A DNA stretch of 64,000 bases from Thiodubiliella sp900128405 (lineage in GTDB: Bacteria; Pseudomonadota; Gammaproteobacteria; PS1; Pseudothioglobaceae): contig OY821614.1 in NCBI GenBank assembly GCA_963682085.1, forward strand, positions 1,426,001 through 1,490,000, given 5' to 3'. Every line of letters begins with the position of its first letter. Position 1 is the stretch's first letter. The notes below the pieces were generated by a model that was not told where the DNA came from, made no database searches, and saw only the letters and a list, made by a program, of their open reading frames with translations. Position numbers and translations under genes: made by a program. Of this stretch, positions 1 to 9,004 are shown piece after piece.

Positions 1-544
1 AATACGGAGATTTTTTATTTTGTTTTTGATAATCAATTTCAATGCCGTGTTTTTGTGCATAGTCCATCAACGACTCTCGTGAGGATAAATCCCACTCACG
101 CCAAGGGGCAATTACTTGAATACCAGCATCTAATGCATAAGCATTCAGCTCAAAACGCACTTGGTCATTGCCCTTACCTGTGGCACCGTGACTAATGGCA
201 TCGGCACCCACTTTGTTGGCAATTTCTACCAATCGTTTAGAAATTAATGGGCGTGCAATAGAAGTTCCAAGCAAATATTCGCCTTCATAAATAGCGTTAG
301 CACGAAACATTGGGAAGACGAAATCACGGGCGAATTCTTCGCGTAAATCTTCGATGTAAATCTCTTCTACGCCTGCTGCCTTTGCTTTAGCGCGCGCTGG
401 CTCTACTTCTTCACCTTGACCAATATCAGCAGTAAAAGTAACTACTTCGCACTGATAAGTGTCTTGCAACCATTTAACGATAATACTGGTATCTAATCCG
501 CCAGAATAGGCAAGCACTACTTTATTTATTTTTGTTTTATTCAT
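1..544 (-). CDS. argG: Argininosuccinate synthase, N-terminal part (cut by window edge)
   Basis: Argininosuccinate synthase joins citrulline and aspartate using ATP in arginine biosynthesis (cytoplasm). Translating the minus strand from an ATG at 544 gives an N-terminus with the PP-loop AYSGGLDTS, then GQGEEVEPARAKA and later SHGATGKGNDQVRFE, the classic ATP and citrulline/aspartate binding segments. The frame stays open to base 1, so about 180 residues are present and the C-terminal portion lies outside the window. The start ATG overlaps the stop of the preceding DUF2914 gene as ATGA, which suggests translational coupling. Confidence 0.95.
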   Translation of the reverse strand, partial: MNKTKINKVVLAYSGGLDTSIIVKWLQDTYQCEVVTFTADIGQGEEVEPARAKAKAAGVEEIYIEDLREEFARDFVFPMFRANAIYEGEYLLGTSIARPLISKRLVEIANKVGADAISHGATGKGNDQVRFELNAYALDAGIQVIAPWREWDLSSRESLMDYAQKHGIEIDYQKQNKKSPY

Positions 545-924
545 TTGTTTTTATACTCGAATGTTTTTGTTAATAAAATTTGGTCATGCTGATTTAGCAC
601 TTCAACCTTCCATCGCCCTGTCCATTTATGCCAAAGATTTTTACTGGAATAAACACGCCAACGATTACTTTTTGGATAGAATTTAACTTCTGCCATATTT
701 TTACCCTTATAAACCCAACGATGTGTAATCATCTGCCCCTTAAGGTTTCTCAAATTGGTGTAAAAAAATATTTTTTTCGTGTTGTTATCAATTTCACTAA
801 CCCTATTTTGTGGCATTCTATTAGCCACATTAAGTGCAAAGGTTGCCTGAGAAATATGCTCATGTGGCCATGCGGCGAATGCTGTGTTAATTAAAAACAA
901 ACATCCCAATAATAAACGCTTCAT
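541..924 (-). CDS. DUF2914 family exported protein
   Basis: About 127-residue protein with an N-terminal signal-peptide-like stretch (MKRLLLGCLFLINTAFAA) and one DUF2914-type beta domain. The family pattern is visible as FFYTNL...G..ITHRWVYKG, RWRVYSSKNL and a final GRWKVEVLN...LLTKTFEY. The function of DUF2914 is not established. The start at 924 is preferred over the longer reading at 936 because it begins the signal peptide and overlaps the stop of the upstream gene as ATGA. It sits in a tightly overlapping chain ending in argG, but nothing ties it to arginine metabolism. Confidence 0.75.
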   Translation of the reverse strand: MKRLLLGCLFLINTAFAAWPHEHISQATFALNVANRMPQNRVSEIDNNTKKIFFYTNLRNLKGQMITHRWVYKGKNMAEVKFYPKSNRWRVYSSKNLWHKWTGRWKVEVLNQHDQILLTKTFEYKNK

Positions 925-1364
925 TGTTCCACCCAAGTGATTACATGTTGATAAATTTCTTCTTGTGCTATTTTATCATCTCTAAAGGTGCGTCCACGCA
1001 CAGAAATTCCTGCCAAATGCACTGAATTTTTATCGCCACTAATTAGCGGATGCCACTCAAACAAGGGTTTACCCTCGTGCAATAATCGATAGGCACAAGT
1101 TGATGGCAACCAATTAAATTTATCGCCCCAATCAGGATAGATTGTCAAACAATCTGGTACCCAAGATTGACGCATTTCATAATGCGGACACTGGCAAGTT
1201 TCTTCATCAAGATAACGACAAGCAACATCTGTAAAATAAATTTCATTCGTGTCTTCATCTTCGATTTTATGCAAACAACAACGCCCGCAACTATCACACA
1301 ATGACTCCCATTGCGTTCGTGTCATTTCTTCAAGTGAATGCGTTTGCCAAAAGTTATCTGTCAT
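921..1364 (-). CDS. ycgN: YcgN/UPF0260-type CxxCxxCC protein
   Basis: 147 residues, the usual size for the YcgN (UPF0260) family. The N-terminal part carries CDSCGRCCLHK, the CxxCxxCC zinc- or iron-chelating signature, followed by further Cys residues (CRYLDEETCQCPHY) and the conserved LPSTCAYRLL block. The biochemical role of the family is unknown; the cysteines suggest metal binding. It overlaps the downstream DUF2914 gene by four bases and the upstream Sel1 gene by four bases, so the three are probably one transcript. Confidence 0.85.
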   Translation of the reverse strand: MTDNFWQTHSLEEMTRTQWESLCDSCGRCCLHKIEDEDTNEIYFTDVACRYLDEETCQCPHYEMRQSWVPDCLTIYPDWGDKFNWLPSTCAYRLLHEGKPLFEWHPLISGDKNSVHLAGISVRGRTFRDDKIAQEEIYQHVITWVEQ

Positions 1365-2251
1365 TGTTTTAAAACTTTTTGTGTTGCTGGTTTGTCTTGT
1401 GTGGCATTGCGCATCAATGCTTTTGTAGTGTTTTTGAGAGCTTTAGAATTCTCTGACAAGGATCGTGCAATTTCTTGCATATTTGGCACTTTATCAACAA
1501 TTGATTTTTTTGAATCATTCAGAATTGGGTGGGTGTGCCTACGGGCTAAACGAGATTGTGCCTTGCTAAATCCTTGTTCTGCTGACTTTTGATACATTAA
1601 TAATGCCTGCATAGGTTTTGCTGTACGCTCAAAAAAATCAGCCAAATAATATTGTGCTTCAGCATTAGATTGTATGGCTGCTTTTTCATACCAATACTGT
1701 GCTAATTTTAAGTTCTTATCAAAGCCCACTTTTTTTTCATACAACCGAGCCAAATTAAACTGTGCTGGAGAGGATCCCAACTTTGCCGCTCTTTCATACC
1801 AATATTGAGCATTTTTTATATTTTTTTCAAAATGGTATATTCTGGCTAATTTATATTGCGCATTTATAAAATCTTGTTGTGCTGCCTTTTCATACCAAAA
1901 TATTGCTTGATTCAAATTTTTTGGTATATTGATGCCGTTATAATAAAATTCAGCTAAATTAAACTGTGCAGTTGGATAACCAAGTTCGGCAACTTGTGAA
2001 TACCAATAAAAGGCCAGTTTGACATCTTTCCTGATATTAATACCGTGATAATACATATTTGCTAAACTGAATTGCGACCTAACATTGCCACTTTTAGCGC
2101 CTTTTTTCAATTGTGTTAAAAGTTGCTTGGCCGATAGCACTTGTTCAGCACTTAATTTTTGCTTAACGGTATTATTCGCCTCTTTAGGCTGTAAAAGTTG
2201 TAATGCCTGTGCGTTTAAACTCAATAACAATAAAAAAATAAATCGAATCAT
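1361..2251 (-). CDS. Sel1-like repeat protein, exported
   Basis: 296 residues beginning with a hydrophobic signal peptide (IRFIFLLLLSLNAQA). It then carries about six tandem Sel1-like (TPR-related) repeats of about 36 residues, each with the pattern A.YWYEKAA..G...AQ..LA.LY. The repeat block covers roughly residues 45-250; the C-terminal 45 residues are polar and Lys/Ala rich. Sel1 repeats form solenoids used for protein-protein contacts; the partner cannot be read from sequence. Probably periplasmic. Its stop overlaps the ycgN start by four bases. Confidence 0.85.
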   Translation of the reverse strand: MIRFIFLLLLSLNAQALQLLQPKEANNTVKQKLSAEQVLSAKQLLTQLKKGAKSGNVRSQFSLANMYYHGINIRKDVKLAFYWYSQVAELGYPTAQFNLAEFYYNGINIPKNLNQAIFWYEKAAQQDFINAQYKLARIYHFEKNIKNAQYWYERAAKLGSSPAQFNLARLYEKKVGFDKNLKLAQYWYEKAAIQSNAEAQYYLADFFERTAKPMQALLMYQKSAEQGFSKAQSRLARRHTHPILNDSKKSIVDKVPNMQEIARSLSENSKALKNTTKALMRNATQDKPATQKVLKQ

Positions 2252-2295
2252 AAAATTTAGGAAAGTGTCAAAATACCGCTTATTTTAAAGCGTTT

Positions 2296-3168
2296 TTAAT
2301 TAATTTGCGACAATAATCGTGCCATACCGATAGCAACACCCGAACATTGTGGCAGTGAATTTTCAAGTTGTGATAAAAATGCTTGATTCATTTCAGGTAC
2401 AAATTTTACCAATTGTTGGCGTTTGTTTAATTCCGCAGAAAACACATCTTTGTAACCTGCATCCTCTTGCAATTCGTCATAGCCATTGGCAATTTCCACA
2501 CCATTCATATACAGTTCAAACCGATGTGCCACTTGCCCTTCCACTTTAGCAAGTGCGGATTGACTGGCAGGATAATCATAAATAAAACACAATGGCAAAG
2601 TCTGTAACTGTGGCTCAATCAAATGCGTAAAAAGTAAAATTTGCAAATCTTCAATCCACTCAAAATCACTCGTCAATCCTTGTTTAATTGCAATTATTTT
2701 TAATGTTTTAAAATCCGTATTTAAAATATCAATGTTGCCATATTGTATAAACGCCTGAGCATAAGATAATTTACTCACAGGATAATGAACGCCTAGTGTT
2801 TTTAGCAGTTGAACAATATCATCCATCAATTGATGAATATCAAAACCAAGGCGATAATACTCCAACATGGTAAATTCGTTAAAATTTTGACTGCCTTGTT
2901 CGTTGTCGCGAAATACTTGGCAAATCTGATAAATATCCCCACTGCCCTGTGCCAGTAGTTTTTTCATTTCTAATTCAGGCGAAGTGTGTAAATACCTTGA
3001 TTTTTGTTCAATGTCTTTATTAACTTGTGCTGTAATGCTGTCAATATAAACATCTGTAACAGGATGTTCTAAAAGTTGAAGCGTGCACACTTCAACAACC
3101 TCTCGTTCACAGAAAAATTGCCGTATATTTGCTAAAAAACACGCATATTTTTTAAGTGCGTCCCGCAT
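2296..3168 (-). CDS. epmA: EF-P beta-lysyl ligase (GenX/PoxA)
   Basis: EpmA is a truncated class II lysyl-tRNA synthetase homologue that attaches (R)-beta-lysine to EF-P. Class II motifs are visible: TSPELEMKKLL, the motif-2 region QVFRDNEQGSQNFNEFTMLE, NGVEIANGYDEL, and a motif-3-like CSGVAIGMARLL at the very end. At 290 residues it is somewhat shorter than the E. coli enzyme, mainly at both termini, and lacks an anticodon-binding domain as expected. It overlaps the end of efp by 17 bases, so the modifying enzyme and its substrate are co-translated. The lysine 2,3-aminomutase EpmB is not in the window. Confidence 0.92.
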   Translation of the reverse strand: MRDALKKYACFLANIRQFFCEREVVEVCTLQLLEHPVTDVYIDSITAQVNKDIEQKSRYLHTSPELEMKKLLAQGSGDIYQICQVFRDNEQGSQNFNEFTMLEYYRLGFDIHQLMDDIVQLLKTLGVHYPVSKLSYAQAFIQYGNIDILNTDFKTLKIIAIKQGLTSDFEWIEDLQILLFTHLIEPQLQTLPLCFIYDYPASQSALAKVEGQVAHRFELYMNGVEIANGYDELQEDAGYKDVFSAELNKRQQLVKFVPEMNQAFLSQLENSLPQCSGVAIGMARLLSQIN

Positions 3169-3715
3169 ACTCGTTCGTGCGCGTATCCACTTTTACTTTT
3201 TCACCAATGCTAATAAATAATGGCACTTGCACCACCACACCCGTATTCATCGTTGCAGGTTTGCCGCCTGTGCCAGCCGTATCGCCCTTTAGCCCCGGAT
3301 CCGTATCCGCTACCTCAAGCATCACATGATTCGGCGGTGTAACCGAAATTGGATTGTTATTCCAAAGTGTAACCACACACATATCTTGTTCTACCAAATA
3401 CCCCTTAGCATCACCCATTCCCGTCTCGTCAACCACATATTGATCAAAAGATTCTGGGTCCATAAAATTATAAGTATCGCCATCACTATACAAATACTGC
3501 ATATTCAATTCCATCACATCCGCACCCTCTACAGACTCGCCAGATTTAAAAGTTTTTTCCAAAGTTTTACCCGTAATTAAATCCTTTAACCTCACCTTAT
3601 TAGACGCTTGCCCCTTACCGGGTTTACGAATTTCATTACTTATAATTGAACAAGGATTGCCATCTAACATTAGTTTTAAGCCATTTTTGAACTGACTGGT
3701 TGAATAATTTGCCAT
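3152..3715 (-). CDS. efp: Translation elongation factor P
   Basis: 187 residues, standard EF-P length: a KOW-like N-terminal domain and two OB domains. The tip-loop PGKGQA contains the lysine (about residue 34) that EpmA modifies so that EF-P can relieve ribosome stalling at polyproline. The C-terminal signature around VDTRTNEYAGRT is typical. It is the first gene of the efp-epmA pair. The 72-base gap to the divergent methyltransferase at 3788 must hold both promoters; no strong -35/-10 pair stands out there. Confidence 0.96.
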   Translation of the reverse strand: MANYSTSQFKNGLKLMLDGNPCSIISNEIRKPGKGQASNKVRLKDLITGKTLEKTFKSGESVEGADVMELNMQYLYSDGDTYNFMDPESFDQYVVDETGMGDAKGYLVEQDMCVVTLWNNNPISVTPPNHVMLEVADTDPGLKGDTAGTGGKPATMNTGVVVQVPLFISIGEKVKVDTRTNEYAGRT

Positions 3716-3787
3716 TTTTTAAAATCATGAAAATAAAACATCTTATTTTACTTAAACTGCACTAGATTTTGTTTGTAAAATAACGCT

Positions 3788-4777
3788 ATGTCAAAAGTAA
3801 AGGATATACCTAAAATTAACCCCTATAAAGAAAAACCATTTTATAACTCAGACTGCGTAAAAGAGACTTTTCAGATGGAATTATTAGACCAATTTAAAAC
3901 CAAAAAACCCGATTACAAACACAAGCCTAATTTTACTTTTATTGATTTATTCGCAGGCATCGGTGGCTTTCATTTAGCCGCCTCAAATCTAGGTGGACAA
4001 TGTGTTTTTGCCAGCGAATTTGACGACAATGCTCGCAAAACTTACGAAGCAAATTTTTTAAAACACAATACAGAACTGTTTCATTCAGGTAACTTTGCAG
4101 GTGATATTACTGAAGTTAATGAAAAAAATATACCTAATTTTGACTTTTTATTTGCAGGCTTTCCTTGTCAGCCTTTTTCTCAAGCTGGATTTAAAAAAGG
4201 CTTTAGCGAAACAAGGGGAACTTTGTTTTTCAATATTGTAAAAATCATTCAAGAAAAACAACCTAATGTCTTTTTTTTGGAAAATGTAAGAGGCTTATTA
4301 AGGCATGATGATGATAAAACCTTTGCAACTATAAAAAAAGTGATTACCAAAAAATTAGGCTATTCATTTTTTTATAAAATTATTAAAGCATCTGATTTTG
4401 GATTACCTCAGCACAGACCAAGATTATTTATGGTTGGCTTCAAAGATAAAAATATAAAATTTAAATTTCCAGAGGCTCAAGAATTAAAAATAACGATGTC
4501 CGATATTTGGAACGGATATTGTCCGAAAAAAATTGGCTATACACTTAGAGTAGGTGGCAGAGGGTCGAAAATTGACGATAGAAGAAATTGGGATTCCTAT
4601 GTGGTTGATGGCAATATTAAAAAAATAAGTTCCAATGAAGGAAAAAAAATGCAGGGATTGCCCAATCACTTTATTTTCCCAGTTTCTGAAACACAAGCCA
4701 TGAAGCAATTAGGTAATTCTGTTGCTGTGCCAGCAATTCAAGCGGTAATAAAGCAAATACTTAATTATCTACCATGA
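3788..4777 (+). CDS. DNA (cytosine-5) methyltransferase of a type II RM system
   Basis: 329 residues with the ordered C5-methyltransferase motifs: I (FIDLFAGIGGFHLA), IV with the catalytic Cys (GFPCQPFSQAG), VI (FFLENVRGL), VIII (FGLPQHRPRLFMVGF), a short target-recognition region (about residues 240-285, around TLRVGGRGS) and IX/X (MQGLPNHF, QLGNSVAVPAIQAV). It modifies cytosine at the C5 position to protect host DNA. The next gene is HpaII-like, so the expected target is CCGG (inference). It overlaps that nuclease by four bases (ATGA). No recognisable Shine-Dalgarno precedes its ATG. Confidence 0.93.
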   Translation: MSKVKDIPKINPYKEKPFYNSDCVKETFQMELLDQFKTKKPDYKHKPNFTFIDLFAGIGGFHLAASNLGGQCVFASEFDDNARKTYEANFLKHNTELFHSGNFAGDITEVNEKNIPNFDFLFAGFPCQPFSQAGFKKGFSETRGTLFFNIVKIIQEKQPNVFFLENVRGLLRHDDDKTFATIKKVITKKLGYSFFYKIIKASDFGLPQHRPRLFMVGFKDKNIKFKFPEAQELKITMSDIWNGYCPKKIGYTLRVGGRGSKIDDRRNWDSYVVDGNIKKISSNEGKKMQGLPNHFIFPVSETQAMKQLGNSVAVPAIQAVIKQILNYLP

Positions 4778-5853
4778 AGGCAAACAAAGGCGAGTGGAGT
4801 GAATTTTATGCATTCTTAAAAATTCTTGAAGATAAAAAGTTGTTTGCAGCAGATAAAAATCTTGATATTATTGCCGATAAATTTTTTATTTTTAAGAAAA
4901 TTATAAGAGAAGAGGTTAACGCAGAAACGAAAATTTTTGATCTCACAAAACCCGATATTTGTATTTTAAACACCCAGGGTGATGTCTTAAAAAAAATATC
5001 CAGCCAAACATTAAAAAGCAAAACAGCCAGTATTTTTGAAAAAATTAAAAACACGGCAGGCACAACCTTTGCCTTGCCAGAAGCGCAAACCCTGATGGAA
5101 GAGTTGTTATGCACGCAAATCAAGGCGGATAGTTCGAAAAAATCAGATATTGATGGCGTTATTAACGATAGAATTTCTAATAAAGAAGAACGACTGGGGT
5201 TTTCTATAAAATCCATGGTGGGGGGTGCATCAACACTTTTAAATGCAGGAAAAACCACTAATTTTATTTTTAAAATAACAAATCTTGATGTTTATAAAAT
5301 AGACGCTATCAACTCAATTGAGGGGCGGACAAAAATCCAAGATAGGTTAAAAAATATTATTGATAATGGTGGCACCTTAAATTTTGATAAAGTCTTGAAG
5401 AACGAGTTTTCAATGAATTTAAGAAAAATCGATACCGCTTTGCCTATATTTTTAGCGCAAATGCTACAAGATTTTTTCTTAGGAAGGGCGAATAAAATTA
5501 GTAATTTAGTCGATATGTTAGATACCAATGAGACACTTAGAAAATCTTTTAATTTATCCAAATCTGACTATGAATATAAAATTAAAAGCTTTTTGGAAAC
5601 TGCTACATTGGGTATGGTTCCAAGTAAAGTTTGGGATGGATTTACAAAAACATACGGCGGTTATATTATCGTGAAAAATAATGGGGAAGTTATTTGTTAT
5701 CATTTACACAATAGAGATGAATTCTTAACTTATTTATATAAAAATACAAAATTTGAAAGTGCAAGCAGTTCAAGGCATAATTATGGGAAAATTTACCAAA
5801 GAGAGAACGAAATGTATTTTAATTTAAACCTACAAATTAGATTTATAAAATAA
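4774..5853 (+). CDS. HpaII-family type II restriction endonuclease
   Basis: 359 residues, close to the length of R.HpaII. The N-terminus NKGEWSEFYAFLKIL matches my recollection of the HpaII family opening (GEWSEFY.FLK), and the middle carries LGFSIKSMVGGASTLLNAG, the family's putative catalytic region. It would cleave unmethylated CCGG; this specificity is inferred from family resemblance, not shown. The start overlaps the stop of the methyltransferase, so the nuclease is probably made only after its protecting enzyme. No controller gene is present. The very AT-rich codon use resembles the other accessory genes in the window. Confidence 0.85.
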   Translation: MKANKGEWSEFYAFLKILEDKKLFAADKNLDIIADKFFIFKKIIREEVNAETKIFDLTKPDICILNTQGDVLKKISSQTLKSKTASIFEKIKNTAGTTFALPEAQTLMEELLCTQIKADSSKKSDIDGVINDRISNKEERLGFSIKSMVGGASTLLNAGKTTNFIFKITNLDVYKIDAINSIEGRTKIQDRLKNIIDNGGTLNFDKVLKNEFSMNLRKIDTALPIFLAQMLQDFFLGRANKISNLVDMLDTNETLRKSFNLSKSDYEYKIKSFLETATLGMVPSKVWDGFTKTYGGYIIVKNNGEVICYHLHNRDEFLTYLYKNTKFESASSSRHNYGKIYQRENEMYFNLNLQIRFIK

Positions 5854-5862
5854 CAAACTAAT

Positions 5863-7035
5863 ATGCATATACACGAACACCAAGCAAAAACATTATTTAA
5901 CCAATTTGGTATTAAAACGCCTGAAGGGGTTTTAATTTCAACTGTAGAACAATCAAGCAAGGCTTGTTCAGAATTAGGGGGTGGCACTTGGGTGGTAAAG
6001 GCTCAAGTTCATGCAGGTGGACGAGGCAAAGGGGGTGGGGTGATTTTGTGTCGCTCGATGAGGGAGGTGGAGAGTGCGTCAAAAAAATTACTCGGTACAC
6101 AATTGATTACACCGCAGACTGATGCTAAGGGTTTGCCGATTAACCAGTTGCTGATTGAGGCAGGGCAGCATATTGAACAGGAATTGTATTTGGGGCTGTT
6201 GATTGATAGGCAGACGCAAAAAATTACCGTTTTAGCCTCCACTGAAGGGGGAATGGACATTGAAAAGGTTGCCAGTGAAACACCTGATAAAATCATTAAA
6301 TTTGGTGTGGATCCATTGGGCAATTTGTCTGCACAAGATTGCACCTTAGTGGCGAAAAAATTAGGGCTTAACGCTGAACTAACTCAGCAATTTAATACAA
6401 CACTTTTGGGTTTGTATGAAATTTTTACCCAAAAAGATGTGAGTTTGATTGAAATCAATCCACTTGTTGTTACGACAGAAAACCAATTATTAGCGTTGGA
6501 TGGTAAAATTGATTTTGATGATAACGCCTTATATCGCCACGAAGATATTGCTAAATTGCGTGACATTTCTCAAGAAGATGAAAAAGAACAACTTGCTAGC
6601 GAATACCAACTTAACTACATTTCACTTAACGGCACCATCGGCTGTATGGTCAATGGTGCAGGGTTGGCGATGGCAACAATGGATTTAATTGAGCATTTTG
6701 GTGGCTCGCCTGCTAATTTCTTAGATGTGGGTGGTGGCACAACAGCCAATCGTGTGGCAAAGGCCTTTGAACTTATTCAAACTGAGGCGAATGTTAAGGG
6801 CATTTTAGTCAATATTTTTGGTGGCATCGTGCGGTGTGATTTAATCGCACAAGGGATATTACAAGCAATTGAAACAGTTGGCTTAACCTTGCCAATCGTG
6901 GTACGCTTAGAAGGCACTAATGCCCCAGAAGGCTTAAATTTACTCGATAAATCTAAGTTTAATATTCATGTAGAATCCGATTTAACCAAAGCCGCTATCA
7001 AAATTGTGGCGTTAACCAAGGAGGCCTCTGAATGA
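5863..7035 (+). CDS. sucC: Succinyl-CoA synthetase, beta subunit
   Basis: 390 residues, full length. ATP-grasp N-terminal domain (MHIHEHQAKTLF, VVKAQVHAGGRGKGGGV) and C-terminal ligase-CoA domain (GNPANFLDVGGG-like SPANFLDVGGGT, VNIFGGIVRCD). With SucD it interconverts succinyl-CoA and succinate with nucleotide phosphorylation in the TCA cycle. No 2-oxoglutarate dehydrogenase genes accompany it here. It starts 9 bases after the restriction gene ends and overlaps sucD by four bases. Confidence 0.97.
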   Translation: MHIHEHQAKTLFNQFGIKTPEGVLISTVEQSSKACSELGGGTWVVKAQVHAGGRGKGGGVILCRSMREVESASKKLLGTQLITPQTDAKGLPINQLLIEAGQHIEQELYLGLLIDRQTQKITVLASTEGGMDIEKVASETPDKIIKFGVDPLGNLSAQDCTLVAKKLGLNAELTQQFNTTLLGLYEIFTQKDVSLIEINPLVVTTENQLLALDGKIDFDDNALYRHEDIAKLRDISQEDEKEQLASEYQLNYISLNGTIGCMVNGAGLAMATMDLIEHFGGSPANFLDVGGGTTANRVAKAFELIQTEANVKGILVNIFGGIVRCDLIAQGILQAIETVGLTLPIVVRLEGTNAPEGLNLLDKSKFNIHVESDLTKAAIKIVALTKEASE

Positions 7036-7901
7036 GCGTTCTAATTGACAAAAATACACGAGTAATCACGCAAGGATTCACTGGCAAACAAGGCACCTTC
7101 CACTCCGAACAATCCATTGCCTATGGCACACAATTCGTCGGTGGTGTAACCCCAAACAAAGGCGGACAAACGCATTTAGACTTGCCTGTTTTTAACACAG
7201 TGGCAGAGGCGATGAGCAAAACGGATGCCAATGCCAGTATGATTTATGTGCCACCTCAATTTGCCTACGCTTCAATACTTGAGTCCATCGAAGCACAAAT
7301 GCCCGTAATTACTTGCATCACCGAAGGCATTCCCGTGCAAGATATGCTGAAAATTAAAGCCATTCTAAAAACCTCAAATTCAATCTTAATCGGCCCTAAT
7401 TGCCCAGGCGTAATTACACCCGATGAATGCAAATTAGGCATTATGCCTGGCAATATTCATCAAGCAGGCAGTGTTGGCATTATCTCTCGCTCAGGCACGC
7501 TAACTTATGAAGCAGTGCATCAAACCACCCTAGCTGGTTTAGGACAAAGCACCTGCATTGGTATTGGCGGCGACCCTATTCAGGGGATGAATTTTATTGA
7601 TTGTTTGGCGTTATTTGAAGCAGACCCACAAACCCAATCCATCATCATGGTGGGTGAAATCGGTGGTTCAGCTGAAGAAGAAGCAGCTGAATATATTCAG
7701 TCCAATGTATCAAAACCTGTGGTGTCTTATATCGCAGGACTCGCCGCACCAAAAGGCAAACGCATGGGTCATGCAGGTGCAGTGATTAGTGGGGGTTCTG
7801 GCAAGGCAGAAGATAAAATAAAAGCCTTAAAAAATGTAGGTGTGGCTATTTCACTAACTCCTGCAACTATGGGAGAAACATTATTAGAGGTGCTTAAGTG
7901 A
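7032..7901 (+). CDS. sucD: Succinyl-CoA synthetase, alpha subunit
   Basis: 289 residues, full length. CoA-binding N-terminus (VITQGFTGKQGTFHSEQ), GPNCPGVITP, SRSGTLTYEAV, and the phosphohistidine region around KRMGHAGAVISGG containing the active-site His. Partner of SucC. The ATGA start overlap with sucC and the GTGA overlap with the next gene indicate a single operon. Confidence 0.97.
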   Translation: MSVLIDKNTRVITQGFTGKQGTFHSEQSIAYGTQFVGGVTPNKGGQTHLDLPVFNTVAEAMSKTDANASMIYVPPQFAYASILESIEAQMPVITCITEGIPVQDMLKIKAILKTSNSILIGPNCPGVITPDECKLGIMPGNIHQAGSVGIISRSGTLTYEAVHQTTLAGLGQSTCIGIGGDPIQGMNFIDCLALFEADPQTQSIIMVGEIGGSAEEEAAEYIQSNVSKPVVSYIAGLAAPKGKRMGHAGAVISGGSGKAEDKIKALKNVGVAISLTPATMGETLLEVLK

Positions 7902-8224
7902 AAGAGTTGCTAATTGGATTTATTATATTATTCATAATCTTTGTGCTGTATTTGAATATAGCGGCTTCTATTATTGCAGTTCAAGAAAAAGATATTCGCC
8001 ATACAGGAGTGAAAATAGCACGCATTACTTTTATTTGGCTCATTCCTATCATTGGTTTTGCACTTATATTGCGATTTACTCAGCAAGCAGAAGAATGTCA
8101 TCAACATTATTCTCTAATACCAAAATTTATTCAAAATTGGCTATATGACGAAAGTATTCATATATCTAATAAAAATAGAGATGATAACGACTTGAAAACA
8201 TATTCTGGTCATTCTAATTGGTAA
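7898..8224 (+). CDS. Small membrane protein of unknown function
   Basis: 108 residues read from a GTG start at 7898 that overlaps the sucD stop (GTGA). Two hydrophobic segments are visible (about residues 3-27 and 42-63, the latter with WLIPIIGFALILRF), followed by a polar C-terminal tail of about 45 residues. The WxIPxxGxxLxLxF pattern recalls the membrane segments of phospholipase D N-terminal-type proteins (PLDc_N), but the match is short and I do not assign a function. Coupled to sucCD and followed 9 bases later by the PanE-like gene. Confidence 0.6.
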   Translation: MKELLIGFIILFIIFVLYLNIAASIIAVQEKDIRHTGVKIARITFIWLIPIIGFALILRFTQQAEECHQHYSLIPKFIQNWLYDESIHISNKNRDDNDLKTYSGHSNW

Positions 8225-8233
8225 CATAAAAGT

Positions 8234-9004
8234 ATGAAGAAGCCCATTATTGTATTAGGTATCGGTGAATTAGGCAGTGTATTTGCTCGTGCTTTTTTGA
8301 AAAATAACCACTCTGTTTACCCCATCACAAGAGCCACCGATATTGACGAGTTGCGTGCCTCCATTGACCCTGAATTTATCTTAGTTTGCACTGGTGAAGC
8401 GGATTTACAACCTGCACTAAACTCTATCCCTAACGAATGGAAAGACCGTGTAGCAATGATGCAAAATGAACTCTTACCTCGCGATTGGACAGCACATAAC
8501 TTCACAAACCCCACAATAATTTCAGTCTGGTTTGAGAAGAAAAAAGGCATAGATTCCAAAATATTAATCTCATCCCCCGCCCACGGCAAAAAAGCACAAA
8601 TTCTAGTTGACTCTCTAGCCCTACTCGATATCCCCGCCCATGTGCTCAGTTCTCAAGACGAATTACTATTCGAACTAGTCTTAAAAAATCTCTACATCCT
8701 AACCACCAACATCGCAGGCATATCCATCGAACCAAATGCAACCGTTAACACCCTTCGCAATCAACACTTAGATTTAATGCGCAATGTCTCAAACGACATC
8801 CTAACCCTCCAAACTCAACTCACCAAACAAACTTTTGATGCACAAAAATTAGAACAAGGCATGATAAAAGCCTTCCAAGGCGATTTAACACACAAATGCA
8901 TGGGCAGATCCGCACCCGCAAGACTAAAACGCACACTTGAATTAGCAAAATCGTTTAATCTGTCCCTCCCCACCTTAGAGAATATCGCTAATCAAAATCT
9001 TTAG
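8234..9004 (+). CDS. Ketopantoate reductase-like (PanE/ApbA family) protein
   Basis: 256 residues with an N-terminal Rossmann motif (VLGIGELGSVFA, GxGxxG type) and a C-terminal helical part resembling the 6-phosphogluconate dehydrogenase-like domain of ketopantoate reductases (KCMGRSAPARLKRTLELA near the C-terminus). True PanE is usually about 300 residues and has a clearer ketopantoate-binding Lys/Asn/Glu set that I cannot place here. It may therefore be a divergent PanE or a related NAD(P)-binding protein. Last gene of the sucCD operon. Confidence 0.6.
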   Translation: MKKPIIVLGIGELGSVFARAFLKNNHSVYPITRATDIDELRASIDPEFILVCTGEADLQPALNSIPNEWKDRVAMMQNELLPRDWTAHNFTNPTIISVWFEKKKGIDSKILISSPAHGKKAQILVDSLALLDIPAHVLSSQDELLFELVLKNLYILTTNIAGISIEPNATVNTLRNQHLDLMRNVSNDILTLQTQLTKQTFDAQKLEQGMIKAFQGDLTHKCMGRSAPARLKRTLELAKSFNLSLPTLENIANQNL

